A stretch of 64,000 nucleotides of DNA from CAYYYP01 sp964475985 (lineage in GTDB: Bacteria > Bdellovibrionota > UBA1018 > CAYHWW01): NCBI GenBank assembly GCA_964475985.1, contig CAYYYP010000007.1, positions 42,802 to 106,801 of the forward strand, written 5' to 3'. The notes below the pieces were generated by a model that did no database searches, had not been told where the DNA came from, and worked only from the letters and a program-made list of their open reading frames with translations. A program made the translations under genes and the position numbers. Positions 18,252 through 26,848 of this stretch are shown piece by piece (the first letter of the stretch is position 1; every line of letters starts with the position of its first letter).

Positions 18252-18806
18252 TTAAAGTCTAGGCAGCACAACGCCCGTTTGCGCTTGGTATTTCCCAGCT
18301 TTATCTTTGTAACTGACGGCGCAAGGTTCATCACTTTCGAAAAACAATACCTGCGCAATGCCTTCGTGGGCATAAATTTTTGCGGGCAGGGGAGTCGTAT
18401 TGCTGATTTCAAGGGTCACGATACCTTCCCACTCTGGCTCAAAGGGCGTGACGTTTACGATAATTCCGCAGCGTGCATAGGTGCTCTTCCCCAAGCATAT
18501 GGTCAAAACGTTTCTAGGAATGCGGAAATATTCCACGGTGCGCGCTAACGCAAAGGAATTGGGTGGAACGATGCAAGTATCGCCCTTAAGCGTAACGAAG
18601 GAATTAGGATCAAAATGTTTGGGGTCCACCACGGTGTTATTGATATTGGTAAAAACTTTAAACTCATCCGCCACCCTAACATCGTAGCCGTAGGAAGAGA
18701 CGCCGTAGGAGATGACACCCTTGCGCACCTGACGTGGTTCAAATGGCTCAATCATTTTATGCTCAAGGGCCATGCGGGTGATCCAGTTGTCAGATTTGAT
18801 GGACAT
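18252..18806 (-). CDS. dcd: dCTP deaminase
   Basis: Converts dCTP to dUTP for thymidylate synthesis. The 184-residue product begins MSIKSDNWI with GAGAGG upstream. The frame extends 25 codons further, but that part has no family similarity. Family blocks: YGVSSYGYDVRVADEF near residue 36, LGKSTYARCGIIVNVTPFEPEWEGIVTLEI in the centre (with the catalytic glutamate in EPEWEG) and AQVLFF. Divergent from the deoxyribosyltransferase-like gene at 18961, which also points to nucleotide metabolism. The 154 bases between the two starts must hold both promoters. Confidence 0.95.
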   Translation of the reverse strand: MSIKSDNWITRMALEHKMIEPFEPRQVRKGVISYGVSSYGYDVRVADEFKVFTNINNTVVDPKHFDPNSFVTLKGDTCIVPPNSFALARTVEYFRIPRNVLTICLGKSTYARCGIIVNVTPFEPEWEGIVTLEISNTTPLPAKIYAHEGIAQVLFFESDEPCAVSYKDKAGKYQAQTGVVLPRL

Positions 18807-18960
18807 CGTTTTTACCTCTCGACGGGCATTTCTCATCAACTTGCGCTCGTTTGGCAAGGGGGTCGTGAGGGAGAACGGCAAATATCGTGATGGGGATCTG
18901 ACCTTTAAAGAAAGGAAGCTGCTTGACTGTTTAAACCCATATAGGGCAGTTCCCTCTCAA

Positions 18961-19386
18961 ATGAAAATTGCGTTATGCCACAGCATGAATTTTGCCAAAG
19001 AGGCTGCCGACGTGCAGAAATGGTTCGAACGTGAAGGACACCAAGCCTTCCCATCATCTTTCAATGGCGAATTTTTAGGTTTGACTGAATCGGAAATAGA
19101 AAAACTGAAATTAGAGCAAAAATACAATCAAGATGCCATGAGAGAGCACTGGGCCACTATCGATGCTTGTGACGCAGTCCTAGTCTTAAATTTCGATAAA
19201 AATGGAATGGCTGGTTACATTGGCGGCAACACATTTCTAGAAATGGGTTTTGCCTATATTTTGCGAAAACCCATTTTTCTCCTAAACCCCGTTCCGAGGA
19301 ATCCTTATTTTGAAACGGAAATTATTGCGATGAAGCCCATGGTGGTTCATGGAGATTTATCGAAAGTAGCGATGGGGATCGGTTAA
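18961..19386 (+). CDS. Nucleoside 2-deoxyribosyltransferase-like protein
   Basis: A 141-residue protein beginning MKIALCHSMNFAKEA. The central IDACDAVLVLNFDKNGMAGYIGGNTFLEMGFAYILRKPIFLL has the pattern of the small Rossmann-like NDT/YtoQ-type superfamily (a D near the strand end, then GxxxxxE before a helix). It may act on nucleosides or nucleotides, but the catalytic assignment is not certain. The frame stays open upstream to 18772, overlapping dcd, and I start at 18961 because the family-like sequence begins there. No strong ribosome site. The dcd neighbour supports nucleotide metabolism. Confidence 0.6.
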   Translation: MKIALCHSMNFAKEAADVQKWFEREGHQAFPSSFNGEFLGLTESEIEKLKLEQKYNQDAMREHWATIDACDAVLVLNFDKNGMAGYIGGNTFLEMGFAYILRKPIFLLNPVPRNPYFETEIIAMKPMVVHGDLSKVAMGIG

Positions 19387-19395
19387 TCTCCCAAA

Positions 19396-19803
19396 TTATT
19401 TTTTTGCGCTCAGTTTAATCTCCAACCGCTGAGGTTCCGTAGCTACCCATTTCCAACCGGGGTTTGGGCCTTGCGCCTGGGATCGCGGTGCAACCATTGA
19501 CACCGAAATATTTTTTGGCGGTTTAGGCCATGCCTGGTGCGCGCCCGAAAAGATTACGCACCTTTTCTCGACAGTTTCACTGGGACTGTCGGCAAATGTT
19601 TTTCTCAAGGCTACCTTTCCAACTTCAAGAGAGCTTTCACCGCTTTTTTCGGGCGATACCCGCACGCAGACTCCCCAGTCGGACGAGAGAGATGCCGGCA
19701 GATAATAAGTCATTTTTTTTAGTGGCGCGACTTCGAGCTCAATTGGGGACGTGGCCGTCGATAATGAAATGGAGAGCAAAAGGGTTGCGGTACTAAGCGG
19801 CAT
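19396..19803 (-). CDS. Small protein of unknown function, possibly exported
   Basis: A 135-residue protein with a hydrophobic start (TATLLLSISLSTATSPIEL). No family is recognised. Its ATG overlaps the stop of the upstream gene (TAATG) and is preceded by CAGGAG, so it is translationally coupled to it and the pair is probably functionally linked. Confidence 0.5.
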   Translation of the reverse strand: MPLSTATLLLSISLSTATSPIELEVAPLKKMTYYLPASLSSDWGVCVRVSPEKSGESSLEVGKVALRKTFADSPSETVEKRCVIFSGAHQAWPKPPKNISVSMVAPRSQAQGPNPGWKWVATEPQRLEIKLSAKK

Positions 19804-20471
19804 TATGAAATCTCCTGAAGGGTTTTTAAATAAAAGGCCATGAGCAGGCTTGTCGTGTCGGCGCGAAAGCTAAGAAGCTTTCCTTTAAAAAGAAATGAAA
19901 GCGCTTCCTCGATACAGGCTTCGTAATTCGCGTCCTCCGGTTGCTTAAGTTTTTGCATATAACCACGGAGCCACGCGCGGATGGATAAGAGTTCGTGGTT
20001 CTCTAATGGCACTGGAGTTTTTGATTTTAATTGAACCAAAAGTTGAGCCTGCGCACTTTCATCCGAATTCAGTAAAAACTGCAAGTAGCGGGCGGCCCTT
20101 GCCTGGGCCGACCCAGTTTTCCAAGGCCGTGCAGGGGAATTTTCTACGAAAGATATTTTGTTTAAGAATTCAAAATCCGCCCTCGTTTCAAAGCAGGCAT
20201 TGGCGAGCAGGGCTACCATTCGCGAAAGGCAAGACCCGCTTAAAGTAATATTGCAGTAGCTTGCGGACGGCAGCGCCGAAAAATCATCTGACGTCTCAGC
20301 ACTTAAATTCTTAGCGACAGAGAGGTCCATGCCGGCTTTCGCCAGCGTGCCATAAAAGAGGCAAAAATCTCCATACTCCATCTCGGGCGGCACGGTTAAA
20401 AACGGAAACAGGTTTCCCAATTTTGGCGGCAGGGCCTCAAGTAGGGTCGGCATAAGAAACGCAGTCGGCAT
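19803..20471 (-). CDS. Protein of unknown function, coupled to a small exported protein
   Basis: A 222-residue, mostly helical protein with several cysteines and no recognised motif. It has no clear signal peptide. It shares the TAATG junction with the small downstream gene. Divergent from the coiled-coil/TPR-like gene at 20606. The 134 bases between hold a 6-bp inverted repeat (CCTAAG act CTTAGG) of uncertain meaning. Confidence 0.5.
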   Translation of the reverse strand: MPTAFLMPTLLEALPPKLGNLFPFLTVPPEMEYGDFCLFYGTLAKAGMDLSVAKNLSAETSDDFSALPSASYCNITLSGSCLSRMVALLANACFETRADFEFLNKISFVENSPARPWKTGSAQARAARYLQFLLNSDESAQAQLLVQLKSKTPVPLENHELLSIRAWLRGYMQKLKQPEDANYEACIEEALSFLFKGKLLSFRADTTSLLMAFYLKTLQEIS

Positions 20472-20605
20472 GGTAGGCTTTTACCGCAATTTGAATCCAA
20501 GTCCTAAGACTCTTAGGCAGGATTTTCTCCGCCGAATTTGCCTAGCACATTCCCCCTTAAGGGCGCGCTTAAAAAAGTCGAAGGGTTTGAAGAGAGGAAT
20601 CGTAA

Positions 20606-21394
20606 ATGTTGCTCAAGAATCTCTTTTTCATTTCCATTCTGCTATCAACTAAAATCGTTTTTGCAAGTCATGGGGCCCATGAGGAACCCCATCACGCAGA
20701 AAACCACAGCGGTTTTTTAGGCACCTATTACGAGCGAGCGGCCGCCTTTTGGGAAAAGGTAGATAAGCTTGCAAAAGCTGATCAGGAGAATGAATTCCTT
20801 CACCACCGCGTAAACGAATTAGAAGCGGAAAACACTAAGCTTAAGCTTGAACTCGGTGTACGCGAAGAATCCAAACGTGCAAAACGCTTGAGCGAAGAAG
20901 CCCTAGCCGAAGCTGGCCATCCCGCTGCGCGCACCGAGGCGTCCTTGGTACCCGAACTCAGCAATCCGGATACTCCGCCAGAAATTTTAAGTATGTCGCC
21001 AAAAAAGATTCTTAAGTATTCCATGACGGCGTTAGAAAAATCGGAATTTGACCGCGCGGCACGCGGCTTCATTTTCCTTGCCACTGGTAGTGAAAATAAA
21101 ATTTATTCTACCGCCCAAACGCATTACCTCGCTGGTCTTTGCCTTATGGAACTTAAAAATTTTGGTAAGGCCCGTAAATACCTTACGCGCGCCCACCAAT
21201 TATCCCACGCTTCCGGCAGATCCCCGGCATCGGTGGAAAGTCAAAATTATGGCCCTAAAGCTTTAGGTGCATTGATTTTATCCTATGAAAAGAGCGGCCT
21301 TAAGAACGAAGCCAAACAGACTCTCGATAAACTTGTGAACGAGTATCCTTTCTCCGCCGAAGCGAAACGTTACAGGAGTGGCCGTGCACACTAA
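20606..21394 (+). CDS. Periplasmic coiled-coil plus TPR-like protein (YbgF/CpoB-like)
   Basis: A 262-residue protein. Signal peptide (LLKNLFFISILLSTKIVFA, then SHGAHEEPHH). A histidine-rich segment is followed by a heptad-like coiled coil (about 60-95: NEFLHHRVNELEAENTKLKL). The C-terminal half (about 130-260) has TPR-like helical pairs (FDRAARGFIFLA, YLAGLCLMELKNFGKARKYL, ALILSYEKSGLKNEAKQTL). This coiled-coil-then-TPR order resembles CpoB/YbgF, which works with the Tol-Pal system, but tolA/pal are not seen here, so the identity is inferred. Strong ribosome site GAGAGG. The FecR-like gene overlaps its 3' end. Confidence 0.65.
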   Translation: MLLKNLFFISILLSTKIVFASHGAHEEPHHAENHSGFLGTYYERAAAFWEKVDKLAKADQENEFLHHRVNELEAENTKLKLELGVREESKRAKRLSEEALAEAGHPAARTEASLVPELSNPDTPPEILSMSPKKILKYSMTALEKSEFDRAARGFIFLATGSENKIYSTAQTHYLAGLCLMELKNFGKARKYLTRAHQLSHASGRSPASVESQNYGPKALGALILSYEKSGLKNEAKQTLDKLVNEYPFSAEAKRYRSGRAH

Positions 21395-22532
21395 GAAGTC
21401 CGTGACGAAAAAAATTCGGACGTTTATGATCTTCGCTTTGAGCGCCTCGGCGTGGTTAGGATTGCAAAGCCCATGGACTTTAGCCGAAAAACCTCGTGAA
21501 CTTTTTGGGATCATCTCTTTCCGCAATTGCGAGGAGTGCTCAATAAAATTAGGGGATATTCTGCTTCAAGGTGATGTGGTGTTTACCCATCACGATGAAG
21601 TTGTGGAAGTGACCACCACGCAAGGAACGCAAATTCGGTTTGCTCCTTCCAGCCGCGCGGTTTTAGGCTCACCCGTCAAAAAAGATGAGATTTCACTTTT
21701 GGAGGGCGCCCTCTTCGCCAAAGCCCCGGATACTTCGCATTCTGAAGTCGCCCCTGGTCTCAATATAAAAACTTTATTTGTAGAATTTCAATTATCCTCC
21801 GCGCAACGTGAAGCGGTCGTTTGGGCGTCCATGGAAAAAAGCCAAGTTCTCTCCTTAGGGGATGCCATCCTAGTAAAACACCCAGATCTCGCCGAGGGTG
21901 TCGTGCGTTTAGCGCCGGGGCATTTTACGGAATTATCCTACAATCAGCGAACTCTTTTACCGCGATCACCTAGGCAAGTGGACCTAGATTCTGCGCAAGT
22001 TTTATTTGAAAGTCTAAGGCTTCCCTTTCCCAATATTTTACGCGAGGTCGCAAGGCAGGAGCAAGCTCGGGTGGAGCGCAGCTTAGCGAGCGTAGCTAAA
22101 GCTAAGGCTAAGGCCGTCAAGCCCGTCGTCGTAGATGACGTGGGCCGCAGAATGACTTCGGACGAAGAACGTATGGCAAAGGAAGCTTCAGAAAAGCGCG
22201 CCCGCGAATTAGACGAAGCAAGGAAAGAATTGGAGTTACGCTTACAGGCTAGGCTTGAAGGCAGAGATTACGAAAGCATTATCGCCGAGCGACAACGACG
22301 TGCCGATACGGAAAAGAAACGAGCGCTTGCCGAAAAACAGAAGGCCACGGTGCACCTTCGTGAGCGGGAACGTGCATTACAAGATGCAGTTAGCGGGAAA
22401 AGGGCCATAGCCACCAGAGAATCTCCGCATAACAGCTCACGCGCGCCGGCCAGTGTTTCACCGCAAAAGAAGAACAATGAAAGAAACCATGGGACGAATA
22501 TCATTGATCGCCTCATCAATGGCGAAGAGTAA
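21384..22532 (+). CDS. FecR-domain-like secreted protein with charged coiled-coil tail
   Basis: About 382 residues. A signal sequence (TFMIFALSASAWLGLQSPWTLA) is followed by a FecR-like beta domain, about residues 40-190: GDILLQGDVVFT, TQGTQIRFAPSSRAVL, LLEGALFAKAP. The C-terminal half is a highly charged helix rich in Lys, Arg, Glu and Ala. I choose the GTG at 21384, which has AGGAG six bases before it, over the GTG at 21378. It overlaps the upstream gene by 11 bases. FecR domains usually sense or bind cell-wall or sugar ligands at the periplasmic face. No sigma-factor partner is adjacent. Confidence 0.65.
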   Translation: MHTKKSVTKKIRTFMIFALSASAWLGLQSPWTLAEKPRELFGIISFRNCEECSIKLGDILLQGDVVFTHHDEVVEVTTTQGTQIRFAPSSRAVLGSPVKKDEISLLEGALFAKAPDTSHSEVAPGLNIKTLFVEFQLSSAQREAVVWASMEKSQVLSLGDAILVKHPDLAEGVVRLAPGHFTELSYNQRTLLPRSPRQVDLDSAQVLFESLRLPFPNILREVARQEQARVERSLASVAKAKAKAVKPVVVDDVGRRMTSDEERMAKEASEKRARELDEARKELELRLQARLEGRDYESIIAERQRRADTEKKRALAEKQKATVHLRERERALQDAVSGKRAIATRESPHNSSRAPASVSPQKKNNERNHGTNIIDRLINGEE

Positions 22533-23100
22533 TATTCTGCGCCTAAAATCCTATTTGATCCTAATTCTGGCTTTGCTTTGGCAAATTCCTACGGCTAAGG
22601 CCCAGACCTTTGAGCTTAGCCTTTTGGCTGGCTTCTCAAAAACCAGTTACGGCGAAGGCACGTACACTAAAAGTAGCCGATTCACCGGAAGCCTTGCTGT
22701 GAACATCACGTCGCTGACCCAAATTGAATTAGGTTACACCGATTCGCGGAGTCGATACGTTTCAAATTCCGCCACCAGTAGTTCCACGACACAAACGTGG
22801 GATCGCAACCTCTCCCTCGCTATCGTGCAGTCACTCCTTCCCAAAAGCTTTATTGTACAGCCCTTCATCAAGGGAGGGGCAGCTCAGCTTTACCGGATCC
22901 AGAAGTTGACCTACGATGGCGTCGCTCAGCCGGAGTCCGTACTGAAACAACCCAGCGGAGTGCTTGGCGCAGGTTTAAGAATTTTTCTTCACCGAAACAT
23001 TTCGCTTAAGTGCGAACTTACGACATACTTACCTAACTTCCATATTTCGGCAGCAAAGGATAATTATGACTGGGAAGCAGGGCTTTCGTTCCATCTCTAA
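22519..23100 (+). CDS. Outer-membrane beta-barrel protein
   Basis: A 193-residue protein with signal peptide (KSYLILILALLWQIPTAKA cut before QTF). The mature part is short amphipathic beta strands ending in a C-terminal aromatic residue motif (WEAGLSFHL), the usual Gram-negative beta-barrel insertion signal. Resembles small OmpA/OmpW-like barrels of eight strands. The start is uncertain: the ATG at 22519 fits the signal peptide, and there are in-frame ATGs at 22453, 22477 and 22489. It overlaps the FecR-like gene and the lipoprotein gene at either end, so the whole 20.6-24.1 kb set is one tight operon. Confidence 0.6.
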   Translation: MAKSNILRLKSYLILILALLWQIPTAKAQTFELSLLAGFSKTSYGEGTYTKSSRFTGSLAVNITSLTQIELGYTDSRSRYVSNSATSSSTTQTWDRNLSLAIVQSLLPKSFIVQPFIKGGAAQLYRIQKLTYDGVAQPESVLKQPSGVLGAGLRIFLHRNISLKCELTTYLPNFHISAAKDNYDWEAGLSFHL

Positions 23101-24127
23101 CGCAAGTTTACTCAGCGGCCTTTTAGGCATTTTTGGCTTAGGGTTCGTTTTAACTGGATGCTCTAGCGTTGGTTACGTATTCCATGCCGCAAAGGGGCAG
23201 CTCTCGCTCTACAATCATGAGCGAAGCTTTGAAGAAGTTTATTCTGACCCTCTGACCAAAACTGTGGTGAAGGAAAAACTCAAATTGGTTTCCACTTTGA
23301 AAAAATTTGTTGAGGCAGAGCTGGGCGTTAAAGCTACGGGGAATTACACAACTTATGTAGAGCTCAATCGCCCCTACGTCAGTTATGTGGTCATCGCGGC
23401 TAAGCCTAATGAAGTTAAAGCACATAATTGGTGTTTCCCCATTGCCGGTTGTTTTCCCTATCTTGGCTTCTTTGATGAAAAACGCGCTCAGGATTGGGCG
23501 GATGATTTTTCGAAGAAGGGTTTTGAAACCTATGTGCGAGGTGCTTCGGCCTATTCAACTCTTGGGTACTTCCGGGATCCGCTCCTCTCAAGCATGTTGC
23601 GCGGGGATGATGCCGACCTAGCCAATTTACTTTTTCACGAAACGACCCACGGGTATGTGTACGTCTCCGGCCAAGGGGAGTTCAATGAGGGTTTAGCGAC
23701 GGCCATCGGTGATTATGGTGAAAAGATTTTTATTGAACGCACCTACGGAAAAAATTCGCCGCGCATGGCCCGTTGGCAACAGGAACAACTGGATCAAAAA
23801 AAGTTCTCTTCAGCTTTGAAACGCGCGGCCGCTAAACTAAATGCTATTTATACACAAGGAGAGCTTTCGGGAGAAAACCTAACAAAAAAAGAACGGGTAT
23901 TTTCTGAACTTCAATTAGAGGTTTTGGGAATTGCATCTTACTCAAAGGCTGCTGGCCAGCTTAAAAACAACGCTCAACTGGTGGCGCACCTCACATACGA
24001 TGAGCAGAGAAAAGACATTCAAGACATGATCGACAGTTGCGAAAAGCAGGCGGCAAACACCAAGGATAAATTCAGTATTCCTAAATGCATTTTAGACACG
24101 GCAAGGAAATGGAAACCCGCGGCCTAG
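23066..24127 (+). CDS. Lipoprotein, predicted aminopeptidase (PF10023/COG4324-like)
   Basis: A 353-residue lipoprotein with lipobox LTGCSS near residue 30. It contains LLFHETTHGYVYVSG near residue 186, an HExxH zinc site, followed by FNEGLATAIGDYGE near 210, where the glutamate is the likely third ligand (gluzincin-like). The sequence FPIAGCFPYLGFFDEKRAQDWA and the spacing match the predicted-aminopeptidase family. It starts 35 bases inside the beta-barrel gene, so translational coupling is likely. The product is anchored in a membrane facing the periplasm and probably cleaves peptides there; the substrate is unknown. Confidence 0.75.
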   Translation: MTGKQGFRSISNASLLSGLLGIFGLGFVLTGCSSVGYVFHAAKGQLSLYNHERSFEEVYSDPLTKTVVKEKLKLVSTLKKFVEAELGVKATGNYTTYVELNRPYVSYVVIAAKPNEVKAHNWCFPIAGCFPYLGFFDEKRAQDWADDFSKKGFETYVRGASAYSTLGYFRDPLLSSMLRGDDADLANLLFHETTHGYVYVSGQGEFNEGLATAIGDYGEKIFIERTYGKNSPRMARWQQEQLDQKKFSSALKRAAAKLNAIYTQGELSGENLTKKERVFSELQLEVLGIASYSKAAGQLKNNAQLVAHLTYDEQRKDIQDMIDSCEKQAANTKDKFSIPKCILDTARKWKPAA

Positions 24128-24151
24128 AATTTCAAGGTGGCAACGGCCGAC

Positions 24152-25525
24152 TTACTCGCGGCAGCGGGTGGCTTGTCGCACAGCTTGCCTTACGGAATCC
24201 GTAAGCATGAAACAATTCGTCGTATCGAGCCCTAGCGGGTGATCGGCGTCCCGCTTGGCGGCGGCTTCCCAATTGATTTGGTCGATAATGCCTTGAGGAT
24301 CGCTAGTCATTTTCCAAGAAGTCCAATCTGCAAAACTTTCCTCAAGCTGGCGGTAGGCGCAAATTTCTCGGCAATCGGGCGATAAAGAAAATCTTCCGCG
24401 CGGATACTGGTGAATGCGATCCAGAATGCAAGTGACGGTCTCATTGCTTGCCCCCTGCTCACGGAAAAGTCTTTTATAAATTCTTAGTCCATTTTCATCT
24501 AGAAGGCAGCGTCGTCCAGGCTGGAGTCTGCGATACCAATCCATTCCAACGGTGACATCTTCGACTGCACCTTCGCCAGTTCCATAACGCGCCTGACGAT
24601 ACCGTTCCCACCTAGATAATGCATGGCCAAGTTCGTGACGGAAAACCAAGCGTGGCTTATAAATTCTAGGATCCATCTCAACATTAATATTGATGTAGGG
24701 GCGATAGATGCGCATACGACTTCGAATCTCTTCCCGCAGGGGGCCCAAGTTTAAGGAGTTTAAGAGGTTTGCATCCGTATTTAAAAAATGAACGGTCGCA
24801 TCGTACTCCATGGCGGGGTAGCGACATGGCGCGGTTCCGGGAAGATTACAGAAACGAAGGTCTGTTGATTCAAAGAAGCTGCGACACTCGGCATCGGTCG
24901 TTGGACAAAAGAAAGTGATGGCGCGCTCAATCTCTTCCCGTCCGGTGGCAAGGAGTTCATCCCTTGCGGTGGCGGAGCGAGCATACAAAGGCAAAGTACG
25001 GGTCACCTCAGCCCTTGGGCTTGCTGAAAGTGCGGAAGGCAAGGGTTGGCAGTTTTCGTCGGCCGTTAACAAACGACTTCCGTAACTATTCGCTACCTGT
25101 TCAACGTTTGCTCGAGGATTTTGCCAATGAAGAAAATGAAGTGTTTGCATGGTGCTCACGGAACCCCAAGCATGGGGCAGAGAGGCATGTGAGAGGGCCA
25201 AAAGGCGATCAAACCATGGGGGGGGCGCGGTAGCTAGGACATCGCCGCAGGCTTGTTGGGAAAAGTTTTCAATATCTCCGTGAGTGGCTAAACCAAAGTA
25301 CCTGGTCAAGTTCTCTCGCGGGATAAAGGGAGTCTCACGCCGATCTTCTGAACTTGGTTTTTCAGGCATTTCTAGCGGCGATACCGGTGCGCTGCTCGCC
25401 GAAACAAAATGCATAGAAGAAAAAAGTGCGATCGCGCCAAAGAAAAAACCTAAGAAATATTGGGAGAGGTGGTTTCCAAAATTTCCTAGGTTTAATTTTT
25501 CTAAATACATTTTTCGCGAAGTCAT
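24152..25525 (-). CDS. Secreted protein with HELGH zinc-binding motif
   Basis: A 457-residue protein. A hydrophobic signal (YFLGFFFGAIALFSSMHFVSA) ends near residue 43. About residue 295 it has FRHELGHALSRWERY, an HExxH metalloprotease motif. Many cysteines lie elsewhere (CPTTDAECRSFFEST, CNLPGTAPCRYP, CREICAYRQ), consistent with disulfide bonds in the periplasm or outside. Outside the HELGH motif I cannot place it in a family. Convergent with the lipoprotein peptidase gene. Start at the first ATG; the ATG five codons later is equally possible. Confidence 0.6.
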   Translation of the reverse strand: MTSRKMYLEKLNLGNFGNHLSQYFLGFFFGAIALFSSMHFVSASSAPVSPLEMPEKPSSEDRRETPFIPRENLTRYFGLATHGDIENFSQQACGDVLATAPPPWFDRLLALSHASLPHAWGSVSTMQTLHFLHWQNPRANVEQVANSYGSRLLTADENCQPLPSALSASPRAEVTRTLPLYARSATARDELLATGREEIERAITFFCPTTDAECRSFFESTDLRFCNLPGTAPCRYPAMEYDATVHFLNTDANLLNSLNLGPLREEIRSRMRIYRPYININVEMDPRIYKPRLVFRHELGHALSRWERYRQARYGTGEGAVEDVTVGMDWYRRLQPGRRCLLDENGLRIYKRLFREQGASNETVTCILDRIHQYPRGRFSLSPDCREICAYRQLEESFADWTSWKMTSDPQGIIDQINWEAAAKRDADHPLGLDTTNCFMLTDSVRQAVRQATRCRE

Positions 25526-25543
25526 ATTACAGCCCGGCGATGT

Positions 25544-26374
25544 TTAGAAGCGAGTTGTGATATCCGTTTCAGCTTCTAAGCTAAATCTCCAACCGGCACC
25601 CAAGCTAATGGGGCCGTAGGGAGTGTTGCGGCTGATGCAACGATTGAACTCACCTTGGCAGTAACCAGGGATGGAGTAACCAGTGTAGCTTGCATTGCAG
25701 ATGTTCAGCTCTTGGTAACAAATTCCGTTATAAATTTTGTAATCGGATTTGATATTGCTTACGATGATCTGAACGTTGGCGGCGCTTCGACCAGCAAGAG
25801 CTTGATAAACTGAAGATGAAAAATCAATGACGTTTGAATATTGGTTTGGACCAGAAGGGCTTACGCAATTGGTGGCGGCTACTTCGCTTGATTGGTAGGT
25901 AACGCCATTGATCAGCAAAGTGAGGGTTGCCGCCAAAGTGTTGTAAGTCGAACTTCCGCCAACGGGGGTATTTGTTCCTGTAATGGCGTCAATACGGCCA
26001 GGGCTACTTTGGCATTTGATGCGGACGCGTAAACGTTGATCGATGCCGAGCGCGTTACTCATCCCCAAAGTCAAAACTCGTGGTGGTTGACCGGATTGCC
26101 CATCGGCAGGTCCGTAGGCGTAAGCCGAGGCAAGAAAAAGTGGAGAAGTTCCGCCGCCCGAAACGCCGGTGCCGGTGGACGTGCTAAGTTGGCCGTTATT
26201 CACAGGTGCTGGCGTTACGGAAGACGTAGTATTTGCGGCAGGAGCGGTCGCTGGTTTTACGACATCCCCATCTTTTGAACCGCAACCTAAGGGAATCCAC
26301 AAAAGGGTAGCCACGGCGAGAAAAACTCGAATTCTGGTTTTCCATCCTGACATTAAAATATTTCGCTTCAACAT
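25544..26374 (-). CDS. Cysteine-rich lipoprotein of unknown function
   Basis: A 276-residue lipoprotein. The signal peptide ends in IPLGCGSKDGD, a lipobox, followed by a Pro/Thr/Ala-rich linker and a beta-rich domain of about 200 residues with six cysteines near the C-terminus (NGICYQELNICNASY, GYCQGEFNRCISR). No family is recognised. Ribosome site GAGAGG precedes the ATG at 26374. Adjacent to, and in the same direction as, the HELGH protein gene 18 bp downstream. Confidence 0.6.
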   Translation of the reverse strand: MLKRNILMSGWKTRIRVFLAVATLLWIPLGCGSKDGDVVKPATAPAANTTSSVTPAPVNNGQLSTSTGTGVSGGGTSPLFLASAYAYGPADGQSGQPPRVLTLGMSNALGIDQRLRVRIKCQSSPGRIDAITGTNTPVGGSSTYNTLAATLTLLINGVTYQSSEVAATNCVSPSGPNQYSNVIDFSSSVYQALAGRSAANVQIIVSNIKSDYKIYNGICYQELNICNASYTGYSIPGYCQGEFNRCISRNTPYGPISLGAGWRFSLEAETDITTRF

Positions 26375-26848
26375 AAAACACCTCTCTCAACTCTGGTTTC
26401 GAACGCACAGATAACTCTGTGTCTCCTGTGACCTACACAGCAAAGAGGATGCCAGGGGAAAGGAGGTGTAATATCAACTGTTTATGTTTATATAGAAGGG
26501 TGGGTTTGAATTGGGAAGTGACAGGTGATTAAAAGTTAGGCGGGGGAGGGCACAGTGACCGGGGCGGTTTCGGTGACGGGAGCTGGGTCAGTTTCGGGCA
26601 GGCGGGCATTCAGCCACGGCCGCCTGGATTCAGGGTCAGTTTGTTCACACCTCACCGGTGACTCCCTCACCGAACACCTCTCACAGAAGCTAACCCCCGT
26701 TTCCCACAAAATTCCAAAACAAGAACGAAAGCTTCCGTTACAAACACAACCTCCCACTCCCATTAGGCATTTTCTGCCGCCTCACTCCCAAATAACCTTA
26801 AAAATTGGCTTAGGTTCACTAATCTTTTACAATGTTTTTACTGTGAAT
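26375..26848. other. 474-bp intergenic region without a supported gene
   Basis: Divergent region between the lipoprotein and the GT39-like gene. An open frame from 26555 runs into the GT gene, but its codons look like chance translation of a GC-rich repeat-like stretch (26530-26650, many GGTGA/TCACC words, including CACCGGTG). An AGGAGG is present near 26461, but only a three-codon ORF follows. No tRNA or terminator was recognised. Confidence 0.5.

Noticed and set aside
26555..26848. Upstream extension of the GT39-like gene
   Set aside because: Low-complexity translation of a GC-rich stretch with no signal or membrane pattern; the membrane protein begins naturally at 26849.
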